The translations under genes and the position numbers were made by a program. Source: Sphingomonadaceae bacterium (GTDB lineage Bacteria > Pseudomonadota > Alphaproteobacteria > Sphingomonadales > Sphingomonadaceae). Taken from it: a DNA stretch of 38,086 nucleotides. The notes below the pieces were generated by a model. It did no database searches and was not told the DNA's origin. It saw only the letters and a list, made by a program, of their open reading frames with translations. This document shows, piece after piece, positions 8,214-18,438 of the stretch (positions are counted from its first letter, which is position 1; every line of letters starts with the position of its first letter). The DNA is taken from positions 1-38,086 of the forward strand of contig JADLBY010000041.1 of NCBI GenBank assembly GCA_020847445.1, in the 5' to 3' direction.

Positions 8214-11200
8214 ATGGTCGATTTGCAGCGGATATTGCGGGCGGAAAGCCCGCTGACGCTTGCGTCGGCGCCCGGGGGTTTCGTTCCGCTGTTGCTCGCC
8301 GATCTGGCGCGCGGCGCAAAAGGCATGACGCTGTATATCGCGCCCGATGATGCCGCCATGCGCACATTGGCCGATACCGTTCCTTTCTTCGCCCCGGAAC
8401 TTGAAATACTGCAATTCCCGGCATGGGATTGCCTGCCCTACGACCGCGCGTCGCCGTCCACCGTCATCACCAGCCAGCGCATGGCAACCCTGGCCGCGTT
8501 GCAAAGCCCGGGCAAATCGAAGCGGCTATTGCTGACGACCATCGGCGCGCTGCTGCAGCGGGTGATAACGCCATTCCGTATCAGGCAGACCGGCGCGATA
8601 CTTGCCTCGGGCGTTTCCATCAGCCGCGACAGGCTGGCCGGATTGCTGCAAGCCAACGGCTATTTCCGCGTCGACACCGTGGCAGAACCGGGTGAATTTG
8701 CACTGCGCGGCAGCCTGGTCGACCTGATCCCGGCGGGCAGCGACGATGGCCTTCGGCTGGACTTTTTTGGCGACGAGATCGAGACGATCCGATCCTTTTC
8801 ACCGCAGGATCAGCGCAGCACCGGAACCGTCCCCCGTTTCGAACTGCTACCGGCGGTCGAAACTTTGATGGACGAAGATGCTGTCCGCCGCTTCCGTACC
8901 CAGTATCGTGACCTGTTTGGCGCGACTGCAACCGGCGATCCGCTCTATCAGGCGGTGTCGGAAGGTCGGCGGCTGGCAGGGATGGATCACTGGCTGCCGC
9001 TGTTCGAGGAACGACTGGTTACCCTGTTCGACCATCTCGGCAAGGATCTGCTCCTATTGCGCGATCAGGCGACAATTTCCGCTGCAGAAGCCCGATTTGA
9101 CGCCATTGCCGATTACCACAGCAACCGCGAGAAAGCGCAATCGGCAAGCCCCGGCAGCTATCGCCCATTGTCGCCCGACAGGCTCTATCTGGATAGCAAC
9201 GAGCTGAACGCGTTGCTCGATCAGCAGAACTGCCACCTGGTCACACCATTCGCAGCTCCCGAACCATCGGCAACCTTGGATTTCGGCGTGTCCGCAGGCC
9301 GCGATTTCGCGCCGGAACGTGCACGCAAGGACAATGTCTATGACGCGGTGGCCACCTATCTGAAGGAATGTCTTCGCGCCGGACAGAAGCCGGTTATCGC
9401 CAGCTATTCGGCAGGTGCCCGCGAACGGTTGAAGGGGCTGCTTTCCGAGCATGGCGCGCCGCGACTGGTCGAAGCCGATAGCTGGCAGTCTGCACTGGGA
9501 GCAGCAACAGGCAAGTCGGCCGCGATGGTCGTTCTGCCGATCGACCACGGCTTTGTATCGCCGGATGTCGCACTGGTTTCCGAACAGGATATTTTGGGCG
9601 ACCGGCTTGTCCGTCGCCGCAAGAACCGGAAAAGTGCCGACGCCTTTCTTGCGGAAATGGCGGCGCTTTCGCCTGGCGACCTCATCGTCCATATCGAACA
9701 TGGCATCGGACGCTATGAAGGGCTGGCCTCGATACCGGTCGGCCAGAGCCCGCATGATTGTGTCGCTTTGGTCTATGCGGGCGGCGACCGCCTGTACGTT
9801 CCGGTAGAGAATATCGATGTTCTCACACGATATGGCAGTTCGGATGGCGCGACCGCGCTCGACAGGCTGGGCGGTGAAGCCTGGCAACGGCGCAAGGCAA
9901 AGCTGAAAGAACGCATCACCGCGATCGCGCATGAGTTGATCCGCACTGCGGCAGAACGCGCATTGCGGCCCGGCGCGGCGATGGCGATTGATGATGCAGG
10001 CTATGCTGCTTTTGTCGACCGCTTCCCTTATGCCGAAACCGACGATCAGGAACGGGTGATCGCCGAAGTGCTCGACGATCTGGCCAGCGCAAAACCGATG
10101 GATCGGCTGGTGTGCGGCGATGTCGGCTTTGGCAAGACCGAGGTGGCGATGCGCGCCGCCTATGCCGCCGCCATGGCAGGCTATCAGGTTGCGGTCATCG
10201 CGCCGACCACATTGCTTGCGCGACAGCATTACTCCAATTTCGTCGAACGATTTGCCGATACGCCGGCGCGGATCGGGCGTCTGTCGCGCCTCGTTCCGGC
10301 AGCGGAGGCCACCAAGACGCGCGATGGCCTGGCCCAGGGCACCGTCGATATTGTCATCGGCACCCATGCGGTGCTCGCTAAGACGGTCAAATTCAGGAAA
10401 CTCGGCCTGGTCATCGTCGATGAAGAGCAGCGCTTTGGCGTCAATCACAAGGAACAGCTGAAGGCGCTCAAAACCGACGTCCATATGCTGACGCTGACGG
10501 CGACCCCGATTCCGCGCACGCTGCAAATGGCGATGTCGGGAGTGCGCGAGCTATCGGTCATCCAGACGCCACCGGTCGACCGGCTGGCGGTGCGCACCTA
10601 TGTCATGCCGTGGGACGAAGTGGTGATACGCGAAGCACTGCTGCGCGAACATTATCGGGGCGGACAGAGCTTTTTTGTCGTCCCGCGCCTTTCCGACCTC
10701 GCCGAAATCGAGGACTATCTGCGCGAACATGTGCCCGAGGTGAAATTCGTGACCGCGCACGGCCAGATGGCCGCAGGCGAGATCGAGGAGCGGATGACGG
10801 CATTCTATGACAAACGCTATGATGTGCTGCTGTCGACCACGATTATCGAAAGCGGGCTCGATATTCCGAGTGCCAACACGCTGATCGTCCACCGCGCCGA
10901 CCGTTTCGGCCTCGCCCAGTTGTATCAGTTGCGTGGTCGCGTGGGCCGATCGAAGCTGCGCGCCTATGCCTATCTGACCCAGCCCGCAGACCGGATATTG
11001 AGCGAAACCGCTGAAAAGCGGCTGAAGGTGCTGAGCGATCTCGACAGCCTGGGCGCCGGTTTCCAGCTGGCCAGCCACGATCTCGACATTCGCGGCGCAG
11101 GCAATCTCGTCGGCGACGAACAGTCGGGACATATAAGGGAGGTCGGTTTCGAACTGTACCAGTCGATGCTCGAAGACGCGATTGTCGCGGTCCGTGCCGA

Positions 11201-11687
11201 AGCGCAGGGACTGGCAAGGCCGCGCGATGCATTCAGCCCGCAAATCACCATCGACGCGCCCATATTGATCCCCGAGGATTATGTGCCCGACCTGTCGGTG
11301 CGCATGGCGCTTTATCGCCGCTTGAACGAACTTGATGGCGCGCTGGAAATCGAAGGGCTGGCGGCTGAAATTGCCGACCGCTTCGGCCCGATTCCCGAAC
11401 CGACCCAGAATTTGCTCAAGCTGATCGCCATCAAGCAGAACGCACTGACGGCGCAGGTCGCCAAAATCGAAGTCGGCGCGCGCGGCGCGCTGGTCAGCTT
11501 CCACGACGATCGCCCGCCCAATGTTGCCGGATTGCTGGCCTATGTCGAACGCCTCGGCGCGACCGCCAGGCTGCGCCCCGACAGCAAGCTGGTAATCACG
11601 CGCAACTGGCCCGACCCGGCGAGCAAGCTCAACGGCTGCCTGCAATTGTCAAAGGGTCTGGCCGGACTGGCGCGGAAAGCCGCCTAG
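8214..11687 (+). CDS. mfd: Transcription-repair coupling factor Mfd
   Basis: A 1157-residue protein that displaces RNA polymerase stalled at DNA damage and recruits UvrA. The order is the UvrB-like N-terminal region; an RNA polymerase-interacting CarD-like domain near 484-545 (LSPGDLIVHIEHGIGRYEG); and a RecG-like motor with Walker A GDVGFGKT at 635-642, motif II DEEQRFG near 735 and LTATPIPRTL. The GRVGRSKLRAYAYL region and the C-terminal D7 autoinhibitory domain follow. It starts three bases after sdhE without a strong ribosome site, suggesting coupling. The stop shares CTAG with the convergent EAL gene. Confidence 0.97.
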   Translation: MVDLQRILRAESPLTLASAPGGFVPLLLADLARGAKGMTLYIAPDDAAMRTLADTVPFFAPELEILQFPAWDCLPYDRASPSTVITSQRMATLAALQSPGKSKRLLLTTIGALLQRVITPFRIRQTGAILASGVSISRDRLAGLLQANGYFRVDTVAEPGEFALRGSLVDLIPAGSDDGLRLDFFGDEIETIRSFSPQDQRSTGTVPRFELLPAVETLMDEDAVRRFRTQYRDLFGATATGDPLYQAVSEGRRLAGMDHWLPLFEERLVTLFDHLGKDLLLLRDQATISAAEARFDAIADYHSNREKAQSASPGSYRPLSPDRLYLDSNELNALLDQQNCHLVTPFAAPEPSATLDFGVSAGRDFAPERARKDNVYDAVATYLKECLRAGQKPVIASYSAGARERLKGLLSEHGAPRLVEADSWQSALGAATGKSAAMVVLPIDHGFVSPDVALVSEQDILGDRLVRRRKNRKSADAFLAEMAALSPGDLIVHIEHGIGRYEGLASIPVGQSPHDCVALVYAGGDRLYVPVENIDVLTRYGSSDGATALDRLGGEAWQRRKAKLKERITAIAHELIRTAAERALRPGAAMAIDDAGYAAFVDRFPYAETDDQERVIAEVLDDLASAKPMDRLVCGDVGFGKTEVAMRAAYAAAMAGYQVAVIAPTTLLARQHYSNFVERFADTPARIGRLSRLVPAAEATKTRDGLAQGTVDIVIGTHAVLAKTVKFRKLGLVIVDEEQRFGVNHKEQLKALKTDVHMLTLTATPIPRTLQMAMSGVRELSVIQTPPVDRLAVRTYVMPWDEVVIREALLREHYRGGQSFFVVPRLSDLAEIEDYLREHVPEVKFVTAHGQMAAGEIEERMTAFYDKRYDVLLSTTIIESGLDIPSANTLIVHRADRFGLAQLYQLRGRVGRSKLRAYAYLTQPADRILSETAEKRLKVLSDLDSLGAGFQLASHDLDIRGAGNLVGDEQSGHIREVGFELYQSMLEDAIVAVRAEAQGLARPRDAFSPQITIDAPILIPEDYVPDLSVRMALYRRLNELDGALEIEGLAAEIADRFGPIPEPTQNLLKLIAIKQNALTAQVAKIEVGARGALVSFHDDRPPNVAGLLAYVERLGATARLRPDSKLVITRNWPDPASKLNGCLQLSKGLAGLARKAA

Positions 11688-13015
11688 CCGACCTGTTGCT
11701 CGGCAAATAGCTGGAATTGCGACGCTGACAGGGGCGGCGAACGCAAATATCCCTGGAAATAGTCGCAGCCCTCGGCGCGCAGCATATCAAGCTGGCCTGC
11801 TTTCTCGACACCCTCGGCGATGATACGCAAATCGAGCGCCTTGCCCAGTGCAATGATGGCGCGCAGCACGATCAGATCGCGAGGATTGGCGCTGATGTCG
11901 GCGGTCATCCCCTTGTCGATCTTCAGATAGTCCAGCGGCAGGCTTTTCAGATAGGCCAGGCTCGAATAGCCGGTGCCGAAATCGTCGATCGCAACGCTGA
12001 CCCCCCGGCTGCGCAGCATGTCCAGTTGCGACAAGGCCAGATCGAAATCGCGCACGATGCTTTCTTCGGTCAGTTCGACCGTCAGCCGATTGAACGCAAA
12101 TCCGGCTTCGTCCAATATCGCAAGCAGTCTGGCGGCATGGTCATCGGCCAGTTCCTCGGCCCCCAGATTTATCGAGAGATGCAACGATCCCGCAGCGGGC
12201 CAGGCGGCCGCATAACCGACTGCCTGTTTCTGTATGGCATAGGACAGCTCTTCGCGCAGGTCGCATCGGTCCGCCGCTGCAAACAGTTCCGCCGCCCCGA
12301 TCTCGCCAAAATCGGGGTGTGTCCAGCGCGCCAGCGCTTCGGCGCCCACAAGCCTGCCCGACGCAACATCGAACTGTGGCTGGAAATGGATGGCAATTTC
12401 CTGCTGCGCCAGCGCCTGTCGCAGCCCCTTGTCGAGTTTGGAGTTTCGCAGGGCATCGACCATATCCAGACTGTCGGCAAAGCGATATTTCCGTCCCTTG
12501 CGCGAATAGGCGGCGGCCAGTGCCGCAGACGCAGCTGCAAGTATGGCGCCCCCCGATTGTCCCGGCGACGACAGCGCGATGCCGATGCGCGGGCTGATGT
12601 GCAGATCGCCATCTTTCTGCTGCAACGGCGCACCAAGCAGCAGCAACAGCTTGCGCGCGATCTGCTCCGCCTCGTGCGCCGTTGTTGCATCGGCAATCAG
12701 CAGAAATTCCCTGCCCGGCAAGCGGGCGGCCATTATCGCCCCGGCCATAGTCGGCGCAAAGGCTGCAATGCGTTGCCCGATTTCGGCGATAACGGCGTTG
12801 CCGGTTTCGCGCCCGTGGAGATCATTCACTTGCTTGAGATCACGGATCCCCACAAGAAACAGCATGACGCCGCGCGAAGCGCTCGCCTCGAACGCAGACA
12901 GCCACAATTGGGCATCACGCGCAGGTGAAATCCGCATTGTCGGTATAGCTGTAGCCGAATCCATCACGCCCGAATATCGGAAAAGCCTTTCCCAACCGTT
13001 GCCAGCGTCAAACAT
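11684..13015 (-). CDS. Degenerate GGDEF plus EAL protein, predicted c-di-GMP phosphodiesterase
   Basis: A 443-residue cytoplasmic protein with no membrane segment. The N-terminal GGDEF domain (about 25-190) has the signature changed to PGREF at 100-104, so it is not expected to make c-di-GMP, though it could still bind GTP or act as a regulator. The C-terminal EAL domain keeps every catalytic motif: EALARW at 226, SINLGAEEL, ELTEES, IDDFGTGYSS at 343-352, YLKIDKG, IAEGVEKAG and FQGYL. It is therefore predicted to hydrolyse c-di-GMP. The ATG at 13015 leaves only 21 bases to divergent moaA; an ATG at 12964 is an alternative. Confidence 0.9.
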   Translation of the reverse strand: MFDAGNGWERLFRYSGVMDSATAIPTMRISPARDAQLWLSAFEASASRGVMLFLVGIRDLKQVNDLHGRETGNAVIAEIGQRIAAFAPTMAGAIMAARLPGREFLLIADATTAHEAEQIARKLLLLLGAPLQQKDGDLHISPRIGIALSSPGQSGGAILAAASAALAAAYSRKGRKYRFADSLDMVDALRNSKLDKGLRQALAQQEIAIHFQPQFDVASGRLVGAEALARWTHPDFGEIGAAELFAAADRCDLREELSYAIQKQAVGYAAAWPAAGSLHLSINLGAEELADDHAARLLAILDEAGFAFNRLTVELTEESIVRDFDLALSQLDMLRSRGVSVAIDDFGTGYSSLAYLKSLPLDYLKIDKGMTADISANPRDLIVLRAIIALGKALDLRIIAEGVEKAGQLDMLRAEGCDYFQGYLRSPPLSASQFQLFAEQQVG

Positions 13016-13036
13016 CGGCGATAGGTCGGTCCTGCG

Positions 13037-14023
13037 ATGCAGGACAGTTTTGGACGCAAGATCGACTATCTGCGGATATCGGTTACCGACCGGTGCAATT
13101 TCCGGTGCACCTATTGCATGCCCGAGCAGCAGACCTTCATGCCGCGCAGCGATTTGCTCGATTATACCGAAATTGCCCTGATTGCCGGACGTTTCATTCG
13201 CCACGGCATCCGAAAAATCCGCCTGACTGGCGGCGAACCGCTGGCGCGGCGGGATGTCGACGTCCTGATCCGTCAGCTTGGCCGCCATGTGCAATCGGGC
13301 GTGCTCGACGAATTGACGCTGACGACGAACGGCAGCCGCCTCGCCCGATTTGCGACAACGCTCTTCGAATCAGGCGTTCGCCGCATCAACGTCAGCCTCG
13401 ACAGCCTTGATGCCGCCAGATTCCGTGCATTGACGCGCGGCGGTGAAATTGGCGAGGTGCTCGACGGATTGGCTGCTGCAAAGCGGGCGGGTCTGGCTGT
13501 CCGCATCAACATGGTCGCGCTCAAGGGAGTGAATGACGGCGAGTTGCTGTCGATCGCCGAATATTGTGCCGCCAATGGCTTCGATCTCGCACTGATCGAA
13601 ACCATGCCGCTGGGCGATGGCGTTTCCGGGCGAACCGGCCAGTTCGTCGCGCTCGACCAGTTCATCGAACCATTGCGGCAAGCAGGCAGACTGGCACCCC
13701 TCGACCATCGCACGGCGGGCCCGGCCCGCTATTTCCGGCACGAACCGCTGGGCCTGCGTCTGGGCCTGATAACCCCGATGACGCACAATTTCTGCGGCGA
13801 TTGCAATCGCCTGCGTCTGGCCAGCGACGGCAAGGTGCATATGTGTCTGGGTTCCGAATTTCACGTCGACTTCCGTGACGCGATCCGCAGCGGAGGGCTG
13901 GACGCAGTCGACGCGCTGCTGCAAAAGGCGTTGCGCCTCAAGCCCGAGCGCCATGATTTCGAGCGGCAAATGGAGGACAGGAGCTTGCGGCTGCACCGTC
14001 ACATGAATGCGACCGGCGGATGA
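13037..14023 (+). CDS. moaA: GTP 3',8-cyclase MoaA
   Basis: A 328-residue radical SAM enzyme that starts molybdenum cofactor synthesis from GTP. The N-terminal cluster motif is CNFRCTYC with Cys20, 24 and 27. The second, GTP-binding cluster uses Cys253, 256 and 270 (NFCGDCNRLRLASDGKVHMC). The C-terminal GG needed for activity is present as the last two residues. No other moa gene is in the window. Its stop overlaps the nadK start as ATGA. Divergent from the EAL gene at very short distance. Confidence 0.97.
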   Translation: MQDSFGRKIDYLRISVTDRCNFRCTYCMPEQQTFMPRSDLLDYTEIALIAGRFIRHGIRKIRLTGGEPLARRDVDVLIRQLGRHVQSGVLDELTLTTNGSRLARFATTLFESGVRRINVSLDSLDAARFRALTRGGEIGEVLDGLAAAKRAGLAVRINMVALKGVNDGELLSIAEYCAANGFDLALIETMPLGDGVSGRTGQFVALDQFIEPLRQAGRLAPLDHRTAGPARYFRHEPLGLRLGLITPMTHNFCGDCNRLRLASDGKVHMCLGSEFHVDFRDAIRSGGLDAVDALLQKALRLKPERHDFERQMEDRSLRLHRHMNATGG

Positions 14024-14796
14024 GCCGCTTTGCCAGATTGGCCTTGCTGGCCTCGCCCGGCGAGCCCGCGCGCAAAGCGGAGAAGCAACTGCGCGAACTG
14101 CACGAATTTGTTCCTGTTGAAGAAGCGGAGGCCGTTATCGCGCTGGGCGGAGATGGCTTTCTGTTGCAGTTGCTCCACCGCCTTCTCGAACAGCGTCGCG
14201 ATCTGCCCGCCTATGGCATGAATCTGGGCACTATCGGTTTCCTGATGAACAACTGGAACCCGGACGATCTGCTCAACCGCCTCGAACGCGCGAAAAGCGT
14301 GACTGTGAACCCGTTGATGGCCACGATCGAGGCGATGTCCGGACAACGCTTCACCCTGCCGGCGATCAACGAGGTTTCGTTGCTGCGCGAAACCCGTCAG
14401 GCTGCCAAGTTGCAGATCGACGTCAACGGACGCACGGTTATCGACGAGTTGATCTGCGACGGCGTGCTCGTCGCAACCCCTGTCGGCTCGACGGCCTATA
14501 ATCTTTCGGCGAATGGACCGATCCTGCCGCTCGACAGTTCGTTGCTGGCATTGACGCCGATCAGTCCCTTTCGCCCGCGTCGCTGGAAAGGTGCAATCCT
14601 GCCTGATCGCTATGTCGTCAAGCTTTCGATTCTCGAAGGCTCGAAACGCCCGGTCAGCGCGGTCGCCGACCAGCGCGAAATCCGTGACATCGCTGCGGTT
14701 GAAGTCGCGCTTGACCGCAATCGGGCGCTAACCTTGCTCTTCGATCCCGAACATGCGCTCGACGATCGCATCGCGATGGAACAATTTATCACCTGA
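14020..14796 (+). CDS. nadK: NAD kinase
   Basis: A 258-residue kinase that phosphorylates NAD to NADP. The GGDG motif is at 43-46 (ALGGDGFLL), the NE motif is Asn117-Glu118 (LPAINEVSLL), and the third motif CDGVLVATPVGSTAYNLS spans about 146-163. The length is slightly short but normal for alphaproteobacterial NadK. The start overlaps the moaA stop by four bases (ATGA), so translation is coupled. There is no convincing terminator before the tRNA gene that follows. Confidence 0.96.
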   Translation: MSRFARLALLASPGEPARKAEKQLRELHEFVPVEEAEAVIALGGDGFLLQLLHRLLEQRRDLPAYGMNLGTIGFLMNNWNPDDLLNRLERAKSVTVNPLMATIEAMSGQRFTLPAINEVSLLRETRQAAKLQIDVNGRTVIDELICDGVLVATPVGSTAYNLSANGPILPLDSSLLALTPISPFRPRRWKGAILPDRYVVKLSILEGSKRPVSAVADQREIRDIAAVEVALDRNRALTLLFDPEHALDDRIAMEQFIT

Positions 14797-14800
14797 CCAC

Positions 14801-14829
14801 TTGCTTTTTGTTTCAGGCCAAGCCATAGG
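14801..14829 (+). promoter_or_regulatory. Possible sigma-70 promoter for tRNA-Asn
   Basis: TTGCTT at 14801-14806 and CATAGG at 14824-14829 are separated by 17 bases and lie 28 bases before the mature tRNA 5' end. The -10 match is only fair. Confidence 0.35.
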
Positions 14830-14856
14830 CGCGCCTGCCCGATGTCATCGGGCTGC

Positions 14857-14931
14857 TCCCCGGTAGCTCAGCGGTAGAGCAATCGGCTGTTAACCGATTG
14901 GTCGGCGGTTCGAATCCGTCCCGGGGAGCCA
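14857..14931 (+). tRNA. tRNA-Asn (GTT)
   Basis: The acceptor stem TCCCCGG at 14857-14863 pairs with CCGGGGA at 14921-14927. The D loop contains AGCTCAGCGGTAGAGC and the anticodon arm ATCGG-CTGTTAA-CCGAT puts GTT at 14889-14891. The T arm is GGCGGTTCGAATCCGTC. G14928 is the discriminator and CCA is encoded at 14929-14931. The opposing TauE/SafE gene ends 17 bases further on. No integrase or repeat of the tRNA end is seen nearby. Confidence 0.97.
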
Positions 14932-14948
14932 GATTTTCTCCTGAAAAA

Positions 14949-15689
14949 TCAAAGCGCCTGCGAAAGCAGACGGATGGCGGCATAGCCGACCAGAAGCGCG
15001 GTTATGCGCCGCAGCCAGACCGGCGAGAACAGCCTGATCCCGATATGGCTGCCCAGTTGCCCGCCAACAAACACGGCGAGCAGCAGCGGCCAGAATTCAG
15101 CCGCAGGCCCGGCCACCGCGTCCACGCCGCCTTTCAGCAATTGCCCGGTCAGCCCGGTGATCGAATTGGCGAGAATGTAGAGCGAGGCGAAGGCGGCGAT
15201 TCGCTTTGCTTCTGCCGAGCGGATCAGGTGCAGCACCGGCGCCATGAATATGCCGCCGCCAATGCCTGAAAGCCCCGCCAGCAAGCCGACAACGCCCGAC
15301 AATGCCATTATGGCGGGGCGCGGCAATTTTGCCTCGGGCAGGCGTTCCTGCGGCAGCATCAGCGCGAATGCCGAAAGCAGCAGCGTGCTGCCGAGTATCA
15401 GCAGGAAGGTAGTTTCCTTCAGCGGCATCAGGCCGCCGACAAATGCCAGCGGCGCGGACACCGCCAGCAGGGGCAGCACATTTTTCCATTCGATCAGCCC
15501 GGCGCGCCAGAAACGTATCGTGCCGCCGGTGACGACCACGATATTGCAGCACAGCGAAATGACCGGAATCAGCCTGGGCTCGATCCCGGTCAGCGTCAGC
15601 AGTGCCGTGTAGGACGATCCCCCGCCAAAGCCGACGGACGCGTAAATGAGCGCGACAAGACCAAAGAATAGAGCCAGCATCGCGTTCAT
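14949..15689 (-). CDS. TauE/SafE family permease
   Basis: A 246-residue membrane protein with about eight hydrophobic helices. The two family repeats are visible as YASVGFGGGSSYTALL near 16-31 and LAGLSGIGGGIFMAPVL in the second half. Members export or import sulfite, sulfonates or related anions; the substrate here cannot be assigned. The ATG at 15689 lies 13 bases after the secA stop with GAGGG in between, so it is probably read from the secA transcript. No sulfur gene is adjacent apart from distant ahcY. Confidence 0.88.
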   Translation of the reverse strand: MNAMLALFFGLVALIYASVGFGGGSSYTALLTLTGIEPRLIPVISLCCNIVVVTGGTIRFWRAGLIEWKNVLPLLAVSAPLAFVGGLMPLKETTFLLILGSTLLLSAFALMLPQERLPEAKLPRPAIMALSGVVGLLAGLSGIGGGIFMAPVLHLIRSAEAKRIAAFASLYILANSITGLTGQLLKGGVDAVAGPAAEFWPLLLAVFVGGQLGSHIGIRLFSPVWLRRITALLVGYAAIRLLSQAL

Positions 15690-15702
15690 TGTTCAATCAC
15701 CC

Positions 15703-18438
15703 TCAATAAGCGCCATGGCAGTGTTTGTACTTCTGCCCCGATCCACATGGGCAGGGATCGTTGCGCCGCAAATTGGGGTTGCCCGCATAGGGATCACCTT
15801 CGCCCGGATTTTGTGCAACCTGACGCGCCGGGATTGAGGCCCTGATCAGGCCGAGATCAGCAGCGTCGATATCGTCGCTGTCATCCTCTCCGGTCAACGG
15901 GTCGAAATGCGTTGTCAGGAAATCGGGCAGTTCCGGCAGTTCGCCTTCGGGCACATTCGGCTCGACGCGGAACTCGTTGGTGAGCACCGTCTTGACGATA
16001 TCCTCGCGGATCGCCGAAAGCATGCGTTCGAACAGGCCGAAACTTTCCTGCTTATATTCATTGATCGGGTTTTTCTGCGCATAGGCGCGCAGATAGATCA
16101 CCTGACGCAGCGCATCGAGCGTGGCCAGATGTTCCTTCCAGTGATGGTCGAGATTCTGGAGAAGGATCTGCTTTTCAATCTGGCGGAACAGCACCGGATC
16201 GATCGACGCCCGCTTCTCCGCCAGCTTGGCCTCTGCCGCCTCGGCAATTCGGGCTTCGACCGTGTCAGGCTCCATCGCCTCTTCGGTCAGCCAGCTGTCA
16301 ATATCCGGCTGCAGCCCGAGAACCTCGTTGACCTGCCTCTTCAAACTGTCAACGTCCCATTGTTCGGGATAGGTTTCAGGCGGGCAGTTTTCGCCGACAA
16401 TGGTGTTGACGGTTTCATGCAGCATGTCGTCGAGAACATCGTCGACCGCTTCGGCATCCATGATGTCGCTGCGCTGATCGTAGATCACCTTGCGCTGGTC
16501 GTTCATCACATTGTCATATTCGACCAGTTGCTTGCGCACGTCATAGTTGCGCGCCTCAACCTTGCGCTGCGCGGTTTCGATGGCCTTGGAAAGCCATTTG
16601 CCGCCGATCGCCTCGCCATCCTCCAGGCTGCTGTTCATCATCCGCGCGAACAGCGTTTCCGATCCAAAGATGCGCAGCAGATCATCCTCGAGGCACAGGT
16701 AGAAGCGCGACAGTCCGGGGTCGCCCTGACGCCCCGAACGTCCGCGCAACTGGTTGTCGATACGGCGGCTTTCATGGCGTTCGGTTGCAAGCACGAACAG
16801 ACCGCCCGCCTCCAGCACCTGGGCCTTTTCAGCGTCGATCTCAGCGTTGATACGGGCGATGGCGGCGTCACGCTCGGGCCCGTCGGGCACCTCGCTCAGT
16901 TCGTCCTCCATGCGGAATTCAAGGTTGCCGCCCAATTTGATGTCAGTGCCGCGACCGGCCATGTTGGTTGCGATGGTGACCGCGCCGAGACGGCCGGCCT
17001 GCGCAACGATATGCGCCTCCTGTTCGTGGAAACGTGCGTTGAGCACCGCATGCTCGACGCCTTCCTTGTTCAGATATTCGGAAAGCAGTTCCGACTTTTC
17101 AATCGACACCGTGCCCACCAGAACGGGCTGGCCACGATCATGCGCTTCCTTGATCGTCCGGGCAATCGCGGCAAACTTGTCGGCGGTGTTCTTGTAGAAT
17201 TCGTCATTCTCGTCGACCCGCTGCACCGGCACATTGGTGGGGATTTCGACGACATTGAGCTTGTAGATGTCGTAAAATTCCTGCGCCTCGGTGGCGGCAG
17301 TGCCCGTCATCCCCGAAATTTTCGGGTACATGCGGAAATAATTCTGGAAGGTGATCGTTGCCAGTGTCTGGTTTTCGGGCTTGATCGCCACCCCTTCCTT
17401 GGCCTCGACCGCCTGGTGCAAGCCGTTCGACCAGCGCCTTCCGTCCATCATACGGCCGGTAAACTCGTCGATGATGATCACCTCGCCATTTTTGACAATA
17501 TAGTCGGTGTCGAGCTTGAACATCGTATTGGCCTTGAGCGCCTGGTCGAGATGGTGAACGACCTGGGTGTTCTCGGCGTCGTAGAGATTGGTTCCGACAA
17601 TAAGCCCGGCGGATTCAAGCAGACGCTCCGCCTTCTCGGTCCCTTCTTCGGTCAGGATGACGCTGCGGGCCTTTTCGTCCTTCTCATAATCGCTCTCGTC
17701 GAGCTGGAGGACGATTTCGTGCACCGCCTTATACATTTCCGACTTGTCGTCGGTTGGGCCCGAAATGATCAGCGGCGTGCGTGCTTCGTCGATCAGGATG
17801 GAGTCGACCTCGTCAACGATCGCATAGTTGAACGGTCGCTGCACCATCTGCGACCGCTCATGCTTCATATTGTCGCGCAGATAGTCGAAACCCAGTTCGT
17901 TGTTGGTCGCGTAGGTAATGTCGCAATCATAGGCCTCGCGCCGTTCGGTTTCCGACAGGTTCGGGACGATCACGCCCGTGGTCAGCCCAAGAAAGCCATA
18001 GATCTGACCCATCCATTCGGCGTCGCGCTTGGCGAGATAATCGTTGACGGTGACGACATGGACGCCCTTCCCTTCGATCGCGTTCAGATAGGTGGCGAGT
18101 GTCGCCACCAGCGTCTTGCCCTCGCCGGTGCGCATTTCGGCAATCTCGCCGCGATGAAGCACGATACCGCCGACCATCTGCACATCGAAGTGGCGCATTC
18201 CGGTGACACGCTTCGATGCCTCGCGGACAGTGGCAAAGGCTTCAGGCAGGATGTCGTCGAGCGTTTCGCCCGCTTCGAGCCGTTCGCGGAATTGCTGTGT
18301 CTGACCTTTGAGTTCTTCGTCCGACAACGCCATCATCTGGTCTTCAAGCGCGTTGATTTTGGCGACGATTTTCATCGTCTTTTTGACATAACGGTCGTTC
18401 GACGATCCGAAAATGGACTTGGCGATAGTGCCGAGCAT
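15703..18438 (-). CDS. secA: Preprotein translocase ATPase SecA
   Basis: A 911-residue motor that drives preproteins through SecYEG. Walker A is MRTGEGKT near residue 100, motif II is [20 protein letters not shown], the second motor half contains [14 protein letters not shown], and [12 protein letters not shown] follows. The C-terminus has the zinc-binding SEC-C tail [17 protein letters not shown], which contacts SecB and ribosomes. ATG at 18438 is preceded by AAGGGG at seven bases; the frame extends to 18513 without SecA similarity. A TauE/SafE gene follows closely on the same strand. A small secreted protein gene lies 90 bases upstream. Confidence 0.98.
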   Translation of the reverse strand: MLGTIAKSIFGSSNDRYVKKTMKIVAKINALEDQMMALSDEELKGQTQQFRERLEAGETLDDILPEAFATVREASKRVTGMRHFDVQMVGGIVLHRGEIAEMRTGEGKTLVATLATYLNAIEGKGVHVVTVNDYLAKRDAEWMGQIYGFLGLTTGVIVPNLSETERREAYDCDITYATNNELGFDYLRDNMKHERSQMVQRPFNYAIVDEVDSILIDEARTPLIISGPTDDKSEMYKAVHEIVLQLDESDYEKDEKARSVILTEEGTEKAERLLESAGLIVGTNLYDAENTQVVHHLDQALKANTMFKLDTDYIVKNGEVIIIDEFTGRMMDGRRWSNGLHQAVEAKEGVAIKPENQTLATITFQNYFRMYPKISGMTGTAATEAQEFYDIYKLNVVEIPTNVPVQRVDENDEFYKNTADKFAAIARTIKEAHDRGQPVLVGTVSIEKSELLSEYLNKEGVEHAVLNARFHEQEAHIVAQAGRLGAVTIATNMAGRGTDIKLGGNLEFRMEDELSEVPDGPERDAAIARINAEIDAEKAQVLEAGGLFVLATERHESRRIDNQLRGRSGRQGDPGLSRFYLCLEDDLLRIFGSETLFARMMNSSLEDGEAIGGKWLSKAIETAQRKVEARNYDVRKQLVEYDNVMNDQRKVIYDQRSDIMDAEAVDDVLDDMLHETVNTIVGENCPPETYPEQWDVDSLKRQVNEVLGLQPDIDSWLTEEAMEPDTVEARIAEAAEAKLAEKRASIDPVLFRQIEKQILLQNLDHHWKEHLATLDALRQVIYLRAYAQKNPINEYKQESFGLFERMLSAIREDIVKTVLTNEFRVEPNVPEGELPELPDFLTTHFDPLTGEDDSDDIDAADLGLIRASIPARQVAQNPGEGDPYAGNPNLRRNDPCPCGSGQKYKHCHGAY

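Noticed and set aside
9054-11645. Two long minus-strand frames inside mfd.
   Set aside because: Mfd motifs are continuous on the plus strand; the antisense translations show no family signature.
14857-14931. tRNA-Asn as an integration site for a genomic island.
   Set aside because: No integrase, no repeat of the tRNA 3' end and only core genes follow.
14932-14950. GATTTT/AAAATC inverted repeat after the tRNA as terminator.
   Set aside because: The stem is only six A/T-rich pairs and no T run follows on the plus strand; it also overlaps the stop of the opposing gene.
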